Assembly (NCBI RefSeq): GCF_029626155.1
Contig: NZ_JARUBL010000001.1
Coordinates: 7,756,816-7,820,815 of the forward strand
Source of the DNA: Solwaraspora sp. WMMD1047
GTDB taxonomy: Bacteria > Actinomycetota > Actinomycetes > Mycobacteriales > Micromonosporaceae
DNA: 64,000 nucleotides
Direction: 5' to 3'
The notes under the pieces were generated by a model. The model was not told the origin of the DNA, searched no databases, and saw only the letters and a list, made by a program, of their open reading frames with translations. This document shows positions 16,793 through 27,954 of the stretch, in pieces. The translations under genes were made by a program, and so were the position numbers. Every line of letters begins with the position of its first letter. Within the stretch, counting starts at the first letter, position 1.

Positions 16793-17746
16793 TCAGGTCG
16801 GCGGGGGGTCGGACCGCTCGGGTGACGGGTCCGGTCGTCCGGGCGCCGGACCGGTAGCGGCGGGACCACCCGACGCCGGACCACCCGGGGCCGGACGACC
16901 CGGAGCTGGCGTACCAAGGGCTGCCGCGCCCGGGGGTGGCGTACCCGGGGCGGGCCAGTAGCCACCGGGGTAGACCGGCCAGCCCGGAGCCGGCCCGGCG
17001 GCGGGCGGTGGAATTGGACCTGGCCGAACTAGGCCCGGCGGAACCGGTATCAGCGGAACTGGCGCCGGCGGTTCGTGGCCGCCGCCGAAGTAGCGGCGGG
17101 ACGCCGGCAGGACGAGCAGCACCAGCACAGCGACGGTGAGCAGGATCGCCAGCACGGCGGCCAGCACGGCGGACGCCGCCAGCACCTCCGAGACCGGGTC
17201 CGGCTCGGCGTAGAGCGCCTCGTAGAACTCGGATTCCTCGTAGTAGAAGTCCCACGGCGGCGCCTCCTCGCCCGCACCGGCCGACGGCTCGGGGATCGGC
17301 TCCCCCTCCCAGCCGCTGGCGAATCCCGCCACGCCGAACCCGAACGCCCCGAAGGCCAGGCACGGCGCCGGCACGACGCAGAGGAACAGACCCACGCCAC
17401 CGCCGACGAGGGTGAGCAGCCGGGCGACACCACTGCCGCGCAGCAACGGGCGGACACAACCGGCCAGCCAGGCCGCGAAGATCAGGCAGATCGCGACGAG
17501 CACCGAGGGGATCGCGATGTTGGTCGACCGCTCGGCGGCCACCTCGGCCGGGTCGGCATCCGGCACGGCCGCGACCGCCCGGTCGATGACAGCGTCGAAC
17601 CGCACCGCCTCCACGACCACGGACGCGGCCGCCAGCACCAGCAGAACGGCGGCGGCGGCCTGCAGCCACCCCGCGACCGTGACGGTGTCCGGCCGGCGTC
17701 TCTTCGCAGGTGCGTCATCCGTCGGTGAACTCGCCAATTCGGTCAC
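16793..17746 (-). CDS. tetraspan membrane protein with Pro/Gly-rich tail (paralogue 3)
   Basis: About 317 aa starting at GTG 17746 (VTELASSPTDD); a GTG at 17782 is an alternative, and neither has a clear ribosome site. Four hydrophobic segments (AGWLQAAAAVLLVLAAASVVVE, IPSVLVAICLIFAAWLAG, GVARLLTLVGGGVGLFLCVVPA, VLAAVLAILLTVAVLVLLVLPAS) surround an acidic Trp/Tyr-rich loop (PPWDFYYEESEFYEALY). The ~95-residue tail is a Pro/Gly/Ala low-complexity stretch. GSGVARLLTLVGGGVGLFLC aligns with the corresponding block in the 10080 and 11212 proteins. The function is unknown. A 306-aa frame on the same strand (16749-17669) is a shadow. Confidence 0.72.
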   Translation of the reverse strand: MTELASSPTDDAPAKRRRPDTVTVAGWLQAAAAVLLVLAAASVVVEAVRFDAVIDRAVAAVPDADPAEVAAERSTNIAIPSVLVAICLIFAAWLAGCVRPLLRGSGVARLLTLVGGGVGLFLCVVPAPCLAFGAFGFGVAGFASGWEGEPIPEPSAGAGEEAPPWDFYYEESEFYEALYAEPDPVSEVLAASAVLAAVLAILLTVAVLVLLVLPASRRYFGGGHEPPAPVPLIPVPPGLVRPGPIPPPAAGPAPGWPVYPGGYWPAPGTPPPGAAALGTPAPGRPAPGGPASGGPAATGPAPGRPDPSPERSDPPPT

Positions 17747-17824
17747 CGGCGCACCGTACCGGCCGGTGACCGTGCTCCACACCGGTGGAACGGGCTCCCG
17801 TCCACAGTCGAACGGTCGGCGCTC

Positions 17825-18202
17825 TCAGCCCTCGTCGAGTTGGCGGGCGGCGTACTCGCCGAGGGTTTCCTGCCCCATCAGGCAGCCGAAGAAGCTGGTG
17901 AAGGTGGCCGGTTCGCGCCGCAGCGACCGCCAGGCCGCCGCGCCGGCCGCCGGGTCGATCCGGCCGAGCAGCGTTGCCGCGTACGCCCGGCCGGCGGGTG
18001 AACCGTGGTCGAGCAGCCAGTCGAGTCCGGGCCGGACGTCGGCGGCCCGCTGCGGCAGGGCGGCCTCGACGGCCTGGTACGCCGCGGTGGGCGGCAGGAC
18101 CTGCCCGGCCAGCCCCACCCCGCCGAACGCGAGCACGTCCGCGACGGAGAGCGCACGCACCGCCGCCGTCAGGTCGCCGGGTAGTTCCGGTGGCTCCGCC
18201 AT
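17825..18202 (-). CDS. small helical protein of unknown function
   Basis: 125 aa, predicted mostly alpha-helical: VRALSVADVLAFGGVGLAGQVLPPTAAYQAVEAALP, then YAATLLGRIDPAAGAAAWRSLRREPATFTSFFGCLMGQETLGEYAARQL. It resembles a HEAT- or ARM-type helical repeat, but no family is recognised. ATG 18202 and ATG 18211 are both possible starts. A perfect hairpin (18189-18231) places both start codons in its loop. It lies 40 bp downstream of clpB on the same strand, so it may be the last gene of the clpB transcript or be insulated from it by that hairpin. Confidence 0.7.
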   Translation of the reverse strand: MAEPPELPGDLTAAVRALSVADVLAFGGVGLAGQVLPPTAAYQAVEAALPQRAADVRPGLDWLLDHGSPAGRAYAATLLGRIDPAAGAAAWRSLRREPATFTSFFGCLMGQETLGEYAARQLDEG

Positions 18203-18231
18203 GGATCGCATTGTTCCCCGGCGGAGCCACC
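18189..18231. terminator. perfect 12-bp hairpin between clpB and the 17825 gene, enclosing its start codon
   Basis: GGTGGCTCCGCC (18189-18200) pairs perfectly with GGCGGAGCCACC (18220-18231) around a 19-nt loop that holds the candidate start codons of the minus-strand gene at 17825-18202. It starts 12 bp past the clpB stop. It could terminate clpB transcription, or limit translation of the next gene in a read-through mRNA. Confidence 0.6.
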
Positions 18232-18242
18232 GTCAACCCCGG

Positions 18243-20834
<2,592 letters not shown>

Positions 20835-20910
20835 GACTCCCCATACGATCTGGCGCTTGCGGTTGCCGGCGACGGAATCCGCCGCGTCCACTACTCACGA
20901 CACAACCAGA

Positions 20911-20931
20911 CTTGAGCCTATTCCACTCAAC
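20911..20931. promoter_or_regulatory. HAIR box (HspR operator) upstream of clpB
   Basis: CTTGAGC (20911-20917), a 7-bp spacer and ACTCAAC (20925-20931) match the established HspR-associated inverted repeat CTTGAGT-N7-ACTCAAG at 12 of 14 positions. It lies 77 bp upstream of clpB and 51 bp upstream of the divergent antiporter regulator start. Confidence 0.85.
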
Positions 20932-20981
20932 TCTTGGAGAGTGACTCCGATCACATCACCATCCCGGGTACCGTGTCCGCC

Positions 20982-21482
20982 GTGCGAGTACGCGTGGAAC
21001 AGACCGCCCTGCCCGGGATCGGGGTCCGGCACGACTTCGTGGCCACCTCCGGCCACCGGCTCGGGGTGGTCTCCCACCGGACCGGCCGCCGGGACCTGGT
21101 CCTCTACGACCAGGACGACCCGGACGCCTCGATCGCCGACATCCCGCTCACCGACGACGAGGCCGCGGCACTCGCCGACATCCTCGGCGCCTCGCTGATG
21201 CTGGGTCAGCTCTCCGGACTGCGGCAGCAGGCCGCCGGACTGCTCACCGAGCAGATCTCCATCCCGGCCGGCTCGGCGTTCGTCGGCCGGCGGCTCGGCG
21301 ACACCCGGGCGAGGACCCGGACCAGCGCCTCGATCGTCGCGGTGCTGCGCGACCGCGAGGTGATCGCGTCCCCGGGCCCGTCGTTCCTCTTCGAGGCCGG
21401 CGACGTGGTGGTCGTGGTCGGCACCCGGGCCGGACTCGACGGGGTCACCGCGATCCTCGCCAACGGCTCCCCGGACGTCTGA
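20982..21482 (+). CDS. TrkA-C/KhtT-like regulatory subunit of a cation/proton antiporter
   Basis: About 166 aa. The N-terminal half (VRVRVEQTALPGIGVRHDFVATSGHRL) resembles KhtT N-domains. The C-terminal half is an RCK_C (TrkA-C) domain: EQISIPAGSAFVGRRLGDTRARTRTSASIVAVLRDREVIASPGPSFLFEAGDVVVVVGT. KhtT binds nucleotides and gates its membrane partner. The stop is 6 bp before the start of the antiporter gene at 21489, so the two form an operon. The start is uncertain: GTG 20982 or GTG 20973, neither with a strong ribosome site. The divergent clpB promoter and HAIR box lie just upstream. Confidence 0.85.
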   Translation: MRVRVEQTALPGIGVRHDFVATSGHRLGVVSHRTGRRDLVLYDQDDPDASIADIPLTDDEAAALADILGASLMLGQLSGLRQQAAGLLTEQISIPAGSAFVGRRLGDTRARTRTSASIVAVLRDREVIASPGPSFLFEAGDVVVVVGTRAGLDGVTAILANGSPDV

Positions 21483-21488
21483 CCGCCC

Positions 21489-22694
21489 ATGCACGACTAC
21501 GCGCTCCTCCTCGGTCAGGTCGGCGCGCTGCTCCTGCTGCTCAGCCTGCTCGCCCGGCTCAGCCGGCAACTCAAGATCTCGCCGATCCCGCTCTACCTGC
21601 TGGCCGGGCTCGCCTTCGGCCACGGCGGCGTCGTGCAGCTCTCGGCCAGCGAGGAGTTCTTCGCGATCGGCGCCGAGATCGGCGTCATCCTCCTGCTGGT
21701 GATGCTGGGCCTGGAGTACTCCGCCAGCGAACTGGTCAGCAACCTCCGCTCGGCCGCCCCGGCCGGGCTGCTGGACGTACTGCTCAACGCCCTGCCGGGG
21801 GCGATCTTCGCGCTGCTGCTCGGCTGGGGCTGGGTGACCGCCCTGGTGCTGGCCGGCATCACCTGGGTCTCCTCGTCCGGCGTTATCGCGAAGGTGCTCA
21901 CCGACCTCGGCCGGGTCGGCAACCGGGAAACCCCGGTCATCCTGTCGGTACTGGTCATCGAGGACCTGGCGATGGCCTTCTACCTCCCGCTGGTCACGGC
22001 GGTACTCGCCAGCAGCGGCCTGCTCGGCGGCGGCATCACGCTGGCCGTCGCGGTCTGCACCGTACTGCTGGTGCTGGTGGCCGCGATCCGGTGGGGACAC
22101 CACCTCTCCGCGATGTTCCCGGCCGCGGACCCCGAGGCGTTGCTGCTCGGTGTGCTCGGGCTCACCCTGCTGGTCGCCGGGATCGCCGACGGACTGCAGG
22201 TCTCCGCCGCGGTGGGCGCCTTCCTCGTCGGCATCGCCCTCTCCGGGCCGGTGGCACACAACGCCACCGAACTGCTCATGCCGTTGCGTGACCTGTTCGC
22301 GGGGGTCTTCTTCGTCTTCTTCGGGCTGGCCGCCGACCCCCGCGCCATCCCACCGGTGCTGCTGCCCGCGCTCGCGCTGGCAGTGGTGACGATGGCCACG
22401 AAGGTCCTCACCGGCTACCTCGCGGCGAAGCGGGTCGGCATCGCGCCGCCCGGCCGCTGGCGGACCGGACTCGCTCTGATCCCCCGGGGCGAGTTCTCCA
22501 TCGTCATCGCCGGGCTGGCGGTCACCTCGGCGAGCATCGAGCCGGACCTGGCCCCATTGGCCACGGCGTATGTGCTGATCACCATCGTGAGCGGGCCCTT
22601 GCTGGCCCGGGTGCCGGACTCCGGCTGGTTCAAGCGCTGGCTGCGCCGGCAGGCCGCGCCACGCCCCGGTGCGCCACTGCCCGCCGCCGAGTGA
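21489..22694 (+). CDS. CPA2-family cation:proton antiporter (KhtU/KefB-like)
   Basis: 401 aa with about twelve hydrophobic helices of the Na+/H+ exchanger (CPA2) fold: LYLLAGLAFGHGGVVQL, EIGVILLLVMLGLEYS, GITWVSSSGVIAKVLTDLG, ILSVLVIEDLAMAFYLPL (the E-D pair in the transport site), VGAFLVGIALSGPVAH, and LIPRGEFSIVIAGLA. It has no C-terminal cytosolic TrkA-N domain; the regulatory TrkA-C subunit is the preceding gene, as in KhtTU K+/H+ antiporters. It probably exports K+ or Na+ in exchange for protons across the cytoplasmic membrane. Confidence 0.9.
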   Translation: MHDYALLLGQVGALLLLLSLLARLSRQLKISPIPLYLLAGLAFGHGGVVQLSASEEFFAIGAEIGVILLLVMLGLEYSASELVSNLRSAAPAGLLDVLLNALPGAIFALLLGWGWVTALVLAGITWVSSSGVIAKVLTDLGRVGNRETPVILSVLVIEDLAMAFYLPLVTAVLASSGLLGGGITLAVAVCTVLLVLVAAIRWGHHLSAMFPAADPEALLLGVLGLTLLVAGIADGLQVSAAVGAFLVGIALSGPVAHNATELLMPLRDLFAGVFFVFFGLAADPRAIPPVLLPALALAVVTMATKVLTGYLAAKRVGIAPPGRWRTGLALIPRGEFSIVIAGLAVTSASIEPDLAPLATAYVLITIVSGPLLARVPDSGWFKRWLRRQAAPRPGAPLPAAE

Positions 22695-22861
22695 GCAACC
22701 GGAAAACCGCCTGAAACACACCATGGCGTAACGGGTTGGTGAAATCGCACACGGTTGCCCTTCCGCACTCCGTGGCCGGCGCGCTACCGTGTCGCCCCAA
22801 CGGCAAGTAGTTTGTGCGGGGCGCCGATGAGTCCCCGTCTCGCGAGCGGAAGGTCGGCCCG

Positions 22862-23290
22862 TTGAGCGTGCAGCAGTCTGCGTTCCAGGGCTTCGCCAAC
22901 CCGGTGGACCCGTCCCCCACCGAGCTGCGCGCCTGGGCCTACGCCCCCGACTCGGTGCCGCTGGAGTCGATGCCGCAGGACTGGGACCTGCTGGTCTCCG
23001 GCGACCGCCTGATCACCACGCTCTTCGAGCTCGCCATGGACCGGTCCTGTCCGGCCCGCCGGTTCGCGCTGCACTGCCTGCACATCTACGCGGCCGACGG
23101 CATCCGGACCAAGTTCCGGGCGCACCCGAAACGCCGGCTGCGCAAGCTGGTGCAGCAGGCCGAGCAGTTCGGTGACGAGCAGATGGCGACCTGGGCGCAC
23201 AACACCCGGGTGCTGCTCGCCCGCCCGGACCTGTTCGACTACCACGACTGGTGCGAGGGCGGGCTGGTCCGCAACGCCCGCCGGCTCTGA
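22862..23290 (+). CDS. conserved actinobacterial protein of unknown function
   Basis: 142 aa starting at TTG 22862, chosen because GGAAGG ends 8 bp upstream; GTG 22868 is an alternative. The sequence is soluble, with several Trp and Cys residues: WAYAPDSVPLESMPQDWDLLVSGDRLITTLFELAMDRSCPARRFALHCLHIYAADGIRT, then a basic helix (HPKRRLRKLVQQAEQFGDEQ) and DYHDWCEGGLV. Its internal repeats of helix length suggest an all-alpha fold. It converges with hspR, with only 16 bp between the stops. I do not recognise a characterised family. Confidence 0.75.
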   Translation: MSVQQSAFQGFANPVDPSPTELRAWAYAPDSVPLESMPQDWDLLVSGDRLITTLFELAMDRSCPARRFALHCLHIYAADGIRTKFRAHPKRRLRKLVQQAEQFGDEQMATWAHNTRVLLARPDLFDYHDWCEGGLVRNARRL

Positions 23291-23306
23291 CCGACGGGCG
23301 CCACCG

Positions 23307-23735
23307 TCAGCGACGCGGTCGCCACACCACCAACGCGGTCGACTGCCGGCTGGTCGGCACCAGATCCCGCCGGGGGTACGGTCCGACCGCCTCCAGCTCG
23401 GCGATCCGCTGGTACGCCGCCGCCAGCTCGGCCTGCAACTCCGCCGCCTGCTCCCGCAACTGGTCGACGAGCTGCTCCAGGTCGATGATCCGCTTGATGC
23501 CGGCCAGGTTCACCCCGTCGTCCTGGCTGAGCCGCTGCACCTCGCGCAGCAACGCGACGTCCCGTGCGCTGTACCGGCGCCCACCACCGGCGGCCCGGCC
23601 CGGCTGGACCAGGCCCATCCGGTCGTACTGGCGCAGGGTCTGGGGATGCATCCCGGCCATCCGGGCCGCGACCGAGATCATCAGCACCTTCGCGTCGGAC
23701 GTCTGCTCGACCGAGACGACGATCTCCTCAGCCAT
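23307..23735 (-). CDS. hspR: heat-shock repressor HspR (MerR family)
   Basis: 142 aa. VLMISVAARMAGMHPQTLRQYDRMGLVQPGRAAGGGRRYSARDVALLREVQRLSQDDGVNLAGIKRII is the MerR-type winged helix (HPQTLRQYDRMGL and GGGRRYS wing) typical of HspR, followed by a coiled-coil dimerisation helix (LEQLVDQLREQAAELQAELAAAYQRIAELE). HspR represses chaperone genes through HAIR boxes and uses DnaK as co-repressor. It is the last gene of dnaK-grpE-dnaJ-hspR, 29 bp after dnaJ, with GGAGGTGA before its ATG. Two HAIR boxes in the window (20911-20931, 27955-27975) are its likely targets. Confidence 0.95.
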   Translation of the reverse strand: MAEEIVVSVEQTSDAKVLMISVAARMAGMHPQTLRQYDRMGLVQPGRAAGGGRRYSARDVALLREVQRLSQDDGVNLAGIKRIIDLEQLVDQLREQAAELQAELAAAYQRIAELEAVGPYPRRDLVPTSRQSTALVVWRPRR

Positions 23736-23764
23736 CCTGGGTCACCTCCGCTTCGACGGATCGG

Positions 23765-24946
23765 CTAGTTGAAACGACGTACCCGCGCTTCCAGATGTTC
23801 CCGCTGCGGCGGCGGGGTACGGGCGGCGAAGGTCTCCAGCGCCTCCCGGGCCTCCGCGGAGACCTGCGCCGGGACGGTGATCTCCACCGTCACCAGCAGG
23901 TCGCCGGCAGCCCCGTCCCGCCGCACCACGCCCTTGCCCCGGGCCCGCAGGGTCCGCCCGCTCGGCGTGCCGGGCGGCACCCGCAGGGTGACCGCCCCGT
24001 CCATCGTCGGCACCCGCAGATCGGTGCCGAGCACCGCCTCGGCAATGGTGATCGGCACGGTCAGGGTCAGGTCGTCGCCGCTGCGCCCGAACAGGTCGTC
24101 GGCCCGCACCTTGACCAGGACGAGCAAATCACCGGCCGGTCCACCACGTTCGCCCGGCTCACCCCGCCCGGCCAGCCGGATCCGTTGTCCGTCGGCCACC
24201 CCGGCCGGGAACCGGACGTTGAGGGTCCTGGTCTTGGTCACCCCGCCGGTGCCCCGGCACTCCGGGCACTTCTCGTCCACGACGGTGCCCACGCCCTGAC
24301 ATTCCCGGCACGGCTCGGAGAAGCTGAACGAGCCCTGGTTGCGGGTGACCACCCCGGCGCCCAGGCATTCGGGGCAGGCGCGCGGCTGGGTCCCCGGCCG
24401 GGCTCCGTTGCCGTGGCAGGTGTCGCAGACACCCGGTGCCCGCAGGGTGAGCGGGACGGTGACTCCGCGTACCGCGTCCCCGAAGTCGAGCACCACCTCG
24501 GTCTCCACGTCCCGACCCCGGGCCGGACCCCGGGGCCGGGCGCCGCCCGCGCCGCCGGAGAAGATCGAGCTGAACAGATCCGAGAAGCCGGCCCCGCCGA
24601 ACCGCCGGTCACCGGCGCCGGGCTGGGCGCCGCCGAACAGGTCGCTGACGTCGAACGGATAGCCGCCCGGCTGGCCGCCGGCGCGGGCGTTGCGCCGGAA
24701 CGCGCCCGAGCCGAACAGCGAGCGCATCTCGTCGTACTCCCGGCGCTTGCGCTCGTCGGAGAGCACGTCGTACGCCTCGGAGGCGGCCTTGAAGCGCTCC
24801 TCGGCCTGCCCGTTGCCCGGGTTGTGGTCCGGGTGCGACTCCCGGGCGATCTTCCGGTACGACTTCTTGATCTCATCCGGGGAGGCGGCCTTGCCCACGC
24901 CCAGTACGGCGTAGAAGTCCTTCTCCAACCAGTCCTTGGAACTCAA
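23765..24946 (-). CDS. dnaJ: co-chaperone DnaJ (type I)
   Basis: 393 aa. It shows the J-domain (DFYAVLGVGKAASPDEIKKSYRK, with HPD in ESHPDHNP), a Gly/Phe-rich linker (FGSGAFRRNARAGG to FSSIFSGGAGG), four zinc-finger repeats (CDTCHGNG, CPECLGAG, CRECQGVG, CPECRGTG), and two C-terminal beta-sandwich substrate domains. It stimulates the DnaK ATPase. The start is TTG 24946, preceded by GGAGGGGGTGG; no ATG or GTG fits. A large intercistronic hairpin (24968-25028) separates it from grpE and may reduce its expression. Confidence 0.97.
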   Translation of the reverse strand: MSSKDWLEKDFYAVLGVGKAASPDEIKKSYRKIARESHPDHNPGNGQAEERFKAASEAYDVLSDERKRREYDEMRSLFGSGAFRRNARAGGQPGGYPFDVSDLFGGAQPGAGDRRFGGAGFSDLFSSIFSGGAGGARPRGPARGRDVETEVVLDFGDAVRGVTVPLTLRAPGVCDTCHGNGARPGTQPRACPECLGAGVVTRNQGSFSFSEPCRECQGVGTVVDEKCPECRGTGGVTKTRTLNVRFPAGVADGQRIRLAGRGEPGERGGPAGDLLVLVKVRADDLFGRSGDDLTLTVPITIAEAVLGTDLRVPTMDGAVTLRVPPGTPSGRTLRARGKGVVRRDGAAGDLLVTVEITVPAQVSAEAREALETFAARTPPPQREHLEARVRRFN

Positions 24947-24967
24947 CGGTCCACCCCCTCCCGTATC

Positions 24968-25028
24968 GCGTGTTCGGGGCGCCCCGGCCGGGCGGCTCCC
25001 GCCCGATCGTGGTGCGCCCCGAACACGC
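24968..25028. promoter_or_regulatory. nested hairpin between grpE and dnaJ
   Basis: GCGTGTTCGGGGCGC (24968-24982) is perfectly complementary to GCGCCCCGAACACGC (25014-25028). Inside the 31-nt loop, GGGCGG (24990-24995) and CCGCCC (24999-25004) form a second stem. It occupies most of the 88-bp intercistronic gap and ends 22 bp before the dnaJ start codon. It is likely a partial terminator or an mRNA processing or stability element within the dnaK operon. Confidence 0.75.
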
Positions 25029-25034
25029 CGTGCC

Positions 25035-25940
25035 CTATTCCGGATCGGCCACCGCGACCAGCGCCGGCCGCAGCAGCCGGTCGCCGAGCAGATAGCCCCG
25101 GCGCATCACGTCGACGCAGGTCGGTTCGGTGACGTCCGCCGAGGTCTGGTGGGCGACCGCCTCGTGCCGGGTCGGGTCGAACGGGTCTCCCTTCTCGCCG
25201 AAGCTGGTCAGCCCGAACTTGCCGAGCGCGGCGGTCAACTGCTCCGCCACCGTGCCGAACGGCCCGACCAGGTCACCGTGTTCCCGGGCCCGGTCCAGGT
25301 CGTCCAGGATCGGCAGCAGGGCGGTCAGCACCACGCCGGTGGTCTGCTCGGCCGCCACCCCCCGGTCCCGGTCGACCCGCTTGCGGTAGTTCGCGTACTC
25401 GGCCGAGATCCGCTGCAGGTCGCGGGTCCGCTCGTCGAGCTCGGCCCGCAGCGCCTCCAGTTCGGCGCCGAGCGGGCCGGGCGGCCCGCTGACCGGCCGG
25501 ATCGGGTCGTCAACCACCGGCGGGTCGGTGCCCTCGGGTAGCTCGGCCTCCAGCACCTCGACCAGTTCGGCGTCGTCGACCACCGGCGATCGCTCGCCCT
25601 CGTCGTCGACAGCCGCCGGCTGGTCGGCACCCGCCGGCTCGTCGTCGCCGGTCGGGTCGTCCCCGGCGTCCCCGGCGGGGTCGTCGGCCGGCTCGTCGGG
25701 CTCGGGCGACCGGTGGTTTCCGCCGCCGGTGCGGGCGGGGGTCGCCGCATCCGGGTCGGCGGTGGACGCGTCCTCGTCGGGCTCGGGCGCGCGGCGCCGG
25801 CCGCCGCCCGGGTCGATCCTGCGCTTGTCACGGATGACGACGCGCTCGGCGGGCCGGTCCTGCTCCGACCCGCCGCGCGCGGAGCCACCCGGCGCCGACC
25901 CGGTCTCGTCCGGGTCGGCGGCTCGTGGCCTGTCCGTCAT
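25035..25940 (-). CDS. grpE: nucleotide exchange factor GrpE
   Basis: 301 aa. The N-terminal ~145 residues are acidic, Pro/Asp-rich and probably disordered. The GrpE domain follows: a long helix (ELEALRAELDERTRDLQRISAEYANYRKRVDRDRGV) and the four-helix and beta-wing part (ALLPILDDLDRAREHGDL, FDPTRHEAVAHQTSADVTEPTCVDVMRRGYLLGDRLLRPALVAV). It releases ADP from DnaK. The acidic N-extension is longer than in E. coli GrpE (197 aa), which is common in actinomycetes. It starts 54 bp after dnaK. Confidence 0.95.
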   Translation of the reverse strand: MTDRPRAADPDETGSAPGGSARGGSEQDRPAERVVIRDKRRIDPGGGRRRAPEPDEDASTADPDAATPARTGGGNHRSPEPDEPADDPAGDAGDDPTGDDEPAGADQPAAVDDEGERSPVVDDAELVEVLEAELPEGTDPPVVDDPIRPVSGPPGPLGAELEALRAELDERTRDLQRISAEYANYRKRVDRDRGVAAEQTTGVVLTALLPILDDLDRAREHGDLVGPFGTVAEQLTAALGKFGLTSFGEKGDPFDPTRHEAVAHQTSADVTEPTCVDVMRRGYLLGDRLLRPALVAVADPE

Positions 25941-25994
25941 GCGGTTACCTCGATCCGTTCGCGATGGTGGCTGCGGAGGCGGTGGGACGACCTG

Positions 25995-27905
25995 TCACTT
26001 CTTGTCGTCCTCGACGATCTCGGCGTCCACCACATCGTCCGGACCCTTGGCGCCGGTCGGACCGGCACCCGGTCCGGCGGTGCCGGCACCCGCCGCACCC
26101 GGGGCGTCCTCGCCGCCGGGGCCACCGGCACCCGGCGCGGCCTGCTCCGCCTGCTGGGCGTAGAGCAGCGAGCCGGCCTGCTGGGAGACGGTGGCGAGCT
26201 TCTCGTGGGCCGACTTGATGTTCTCCAGGTCGGTGCCGCCGAGCGCGCCACGCAGGTCGCCGAGCGCCTCGTTGATCTGGTCCCGCGACTCGGCCGGCAG
26301 CTTGTCGCCGCTTTCGGCCAGGAACTTCTCGGTCTGCCACTGCAGCTGCTCGGCCAGGTTGCGGGTCTCCGCCTCCTCCCGCCGCCGCTTGTCCTCGTCG
26401 GCGTGGTCCTGGGCGTCGCGCATCATCCGCTCGATGTCGTCCTTCGGCAGCGCCGAGCCGCCGGTGATCGTCATCGACTGCTCCTTGCCGGTGCCGAGGT
26501 CCTTCGCGTTGACGTGCACGATGCCGTTCGCGTCGATGTCGAAGGTGACCTCGATCTGCGGCACCCCGCGCGGCGCCGGGGGCAGCCCGGTCAGCTCGAA
26601 GGTGCCGAGCTTCTTGTTGTACGCCGCGATGTCCCGCTCACCCTGGAAGACCTGGATCAGCACCGACGGCTGGTTGTCGTCGGCGGTGGTGAAGACCTCG
26701 GAACGCTTGGTGGGGATGGTGGTGTTGCGCTCGATCAGCTTGGTGAAGATGCCGCCCTTGGTCTCGATGCCCAGGCTGAGTGGGGTCACGTCGAGCAGCA
26801 GGACGTCCTTGACCTCGCCCTTGAGCACGCCAGCCTGCAGCGCGGCGCCGACCGCGACGACCTCGTCGGGGTTGACGCCCTTGTTGGGCTCGCGGCCGGT
26901 GAGCTGCTTGACCAGCTCGGAGACGGCCGGCATCCGGGTCGACCCGCCGACCAGGATCACGTGGTCGACGTCCGCGACCTTCGTCCCGGCGTCCTTGATC
27001 GCCTGCTCGAACGGGCCCTTGCAGCGGTCCAGCAGGTCCTGGGTCATCCGCTGGAACTCGGCCCGGGTCAGGGTCACGTCCAGGTGCAGCGGCGCCGACG
27101 GGGCGCCGTCGGCGGACGCCGGCCCGGCGGTGATGTAGGGCAGGTTGATGCTGGTGGTGGTGGCGGCGGAGAGCTCGATCTTGGCCTTCTCGGCGGCCTC
27201 GCGGAGCCGCTGCATGGCCATCTTGTCCTGCGCCAGGTCCACCCCGTGCTGACCCCGGAACGTCTTGACCAGGTGGTCGATGATCCGCTCGTCCCAGTCG
27301 TCGCCGCCGAGGTGGTTGTCACCGCTCGTCGACTTGACCTCGATCACACCCTCGGCGAGCTCCAGCAGGGAGACGTCGAAGGTGCCGCCGCCGAGGTCGA
27401 AGACGAGGACGGTCTGCTCCTTGGAGCCCTTGTCCAGGCCGTAGGCGAGCGCCGCCGCGGTCGGCTCGTTGACGATCCGCAGCACGTTGAAGCCGGCGAT
27501 CTCACCGGCCTCCTTGGTCGCCTGCCGCTGGGCGTCGTTGAAGTACGCCGGGACGGTGATCACCGCGTCGGTGATCCGCTCGCCCAGGTACGCCTCGGCG
27601 TCCCGCTTGAGCTTCATCAGCGTCCGGGCCGAGATCTCCTGAGAGGTGTACTTCTTGCCGTCGATGTCGACGGACCAGTTGGTACCCATCTCGCGCTTCA
27701 CCGAACGGATCGTCCGGTCCGGGTTGGTCACCGCCTGGCGCTTGGCGACCTCACCGACGAGCACCTCGCCGTTGCGGGCGAACGCCACGATCGAGGGAGT
27801 CGTCCGCGACCCCTCGGCGTTCGCGATGACGGTGGGCTCGCCACCCTCAAGAACGCTGACGCAGGAGTTCGTCGTGCCGAGGTCGATGCCGACCGCACGT
27901 GCCAT
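25995..27905 (-). CDS. dnaK: molecular chaperone DnaK (Hsp70)
   Basis: 636 aa, full length. Signatures are [19 protein letters not shown] (phosphate-1), [15 protein letters not shown] (phosphate-2), [17 protein letters not shown] (Hsp70 signature 3), the interdomain linker [15 protein letters not shown], and the substrate-binding beta domain and lid. The C-terminus is Gly/Ala/Pro-rich and ends with acidic IVEDDKK. It is first in the dnaK-grpE-dnaJ-hspR operon. A TTGACG-N17-ACTATT promoter (27973-28001) overlaps a HAIR box, consistent with HspR repression. Confidence 0.98.
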   Translation of the reverse strand: MARAVGIDLGTTNSCVSVLEGGEPTVIANAEGSRTTPSIVAFARNGEVLVGEVAKRQAVTNPDRTIRSVKREMGTNWSVDIDGKKYTSQEISARTLMKLKRDAEAYLGERITDAVITVPAYFNDAQRQATKEAGEIAGFNVLRIVNEPTAAALAYGLDKGSKEQTVLVFDLGGGTFDVSLLELAEGVIEVKSTSGDNHLGGDDWDERIIDHLVKTFRGQHGVDLAQDKMAMQRLREAAEKAKIELSAATTTSINLPYITAGPASADGAPSAPLHLDVTLTRAEFQRMTQDLLDRCKGPFEQAIKDAGTKVADVDHVILVGGSTRMPAVSELVKQLTGREPNKGVNPDEVVAVGAALQAGVLKGEVKDVLLLDVTPLSLGIETKGGIFTKLIERNTTIPTKRSEVFTTADDNQPSVLIQVFQGERDIAAYNKKLGTFELTGLPPAPRGVPQIEVTFDIDANGIVHVNAKDLGTGKEQSMTITGGSALPKDDIERMMRDAQDHADEDKRRREEAETRNLAEQLQWQTEKFLAESGDKLPAESRDQINEALGDLRGALGGTDLENIKSAHEKLATVSQQAGSLLYAQQAEQAAPGAGGPGGEDAPGAAGAGTAGPGAGPTGAKGPDDVVDAEIVEDDKK

Positions 27906-27954
27906 CTTCGCTTCCTCGCTTCGTTACTCAGACCATCAGTGGGAACCAGCTGAA

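Noticed and set aside
16749-17669. 306-aa minus-strand frame overlapping the third tetraspan gene
   Set aside because: It is an alternative frame with Gly/Arg-rich composition; the tetraspan frame has transmembrane helices and paralogue similarity.
25713-27953. 746-aa plus-strand frame opposite dnaK
   Set aside because: Shadow of dnaK and grpE, no recognisable domain.
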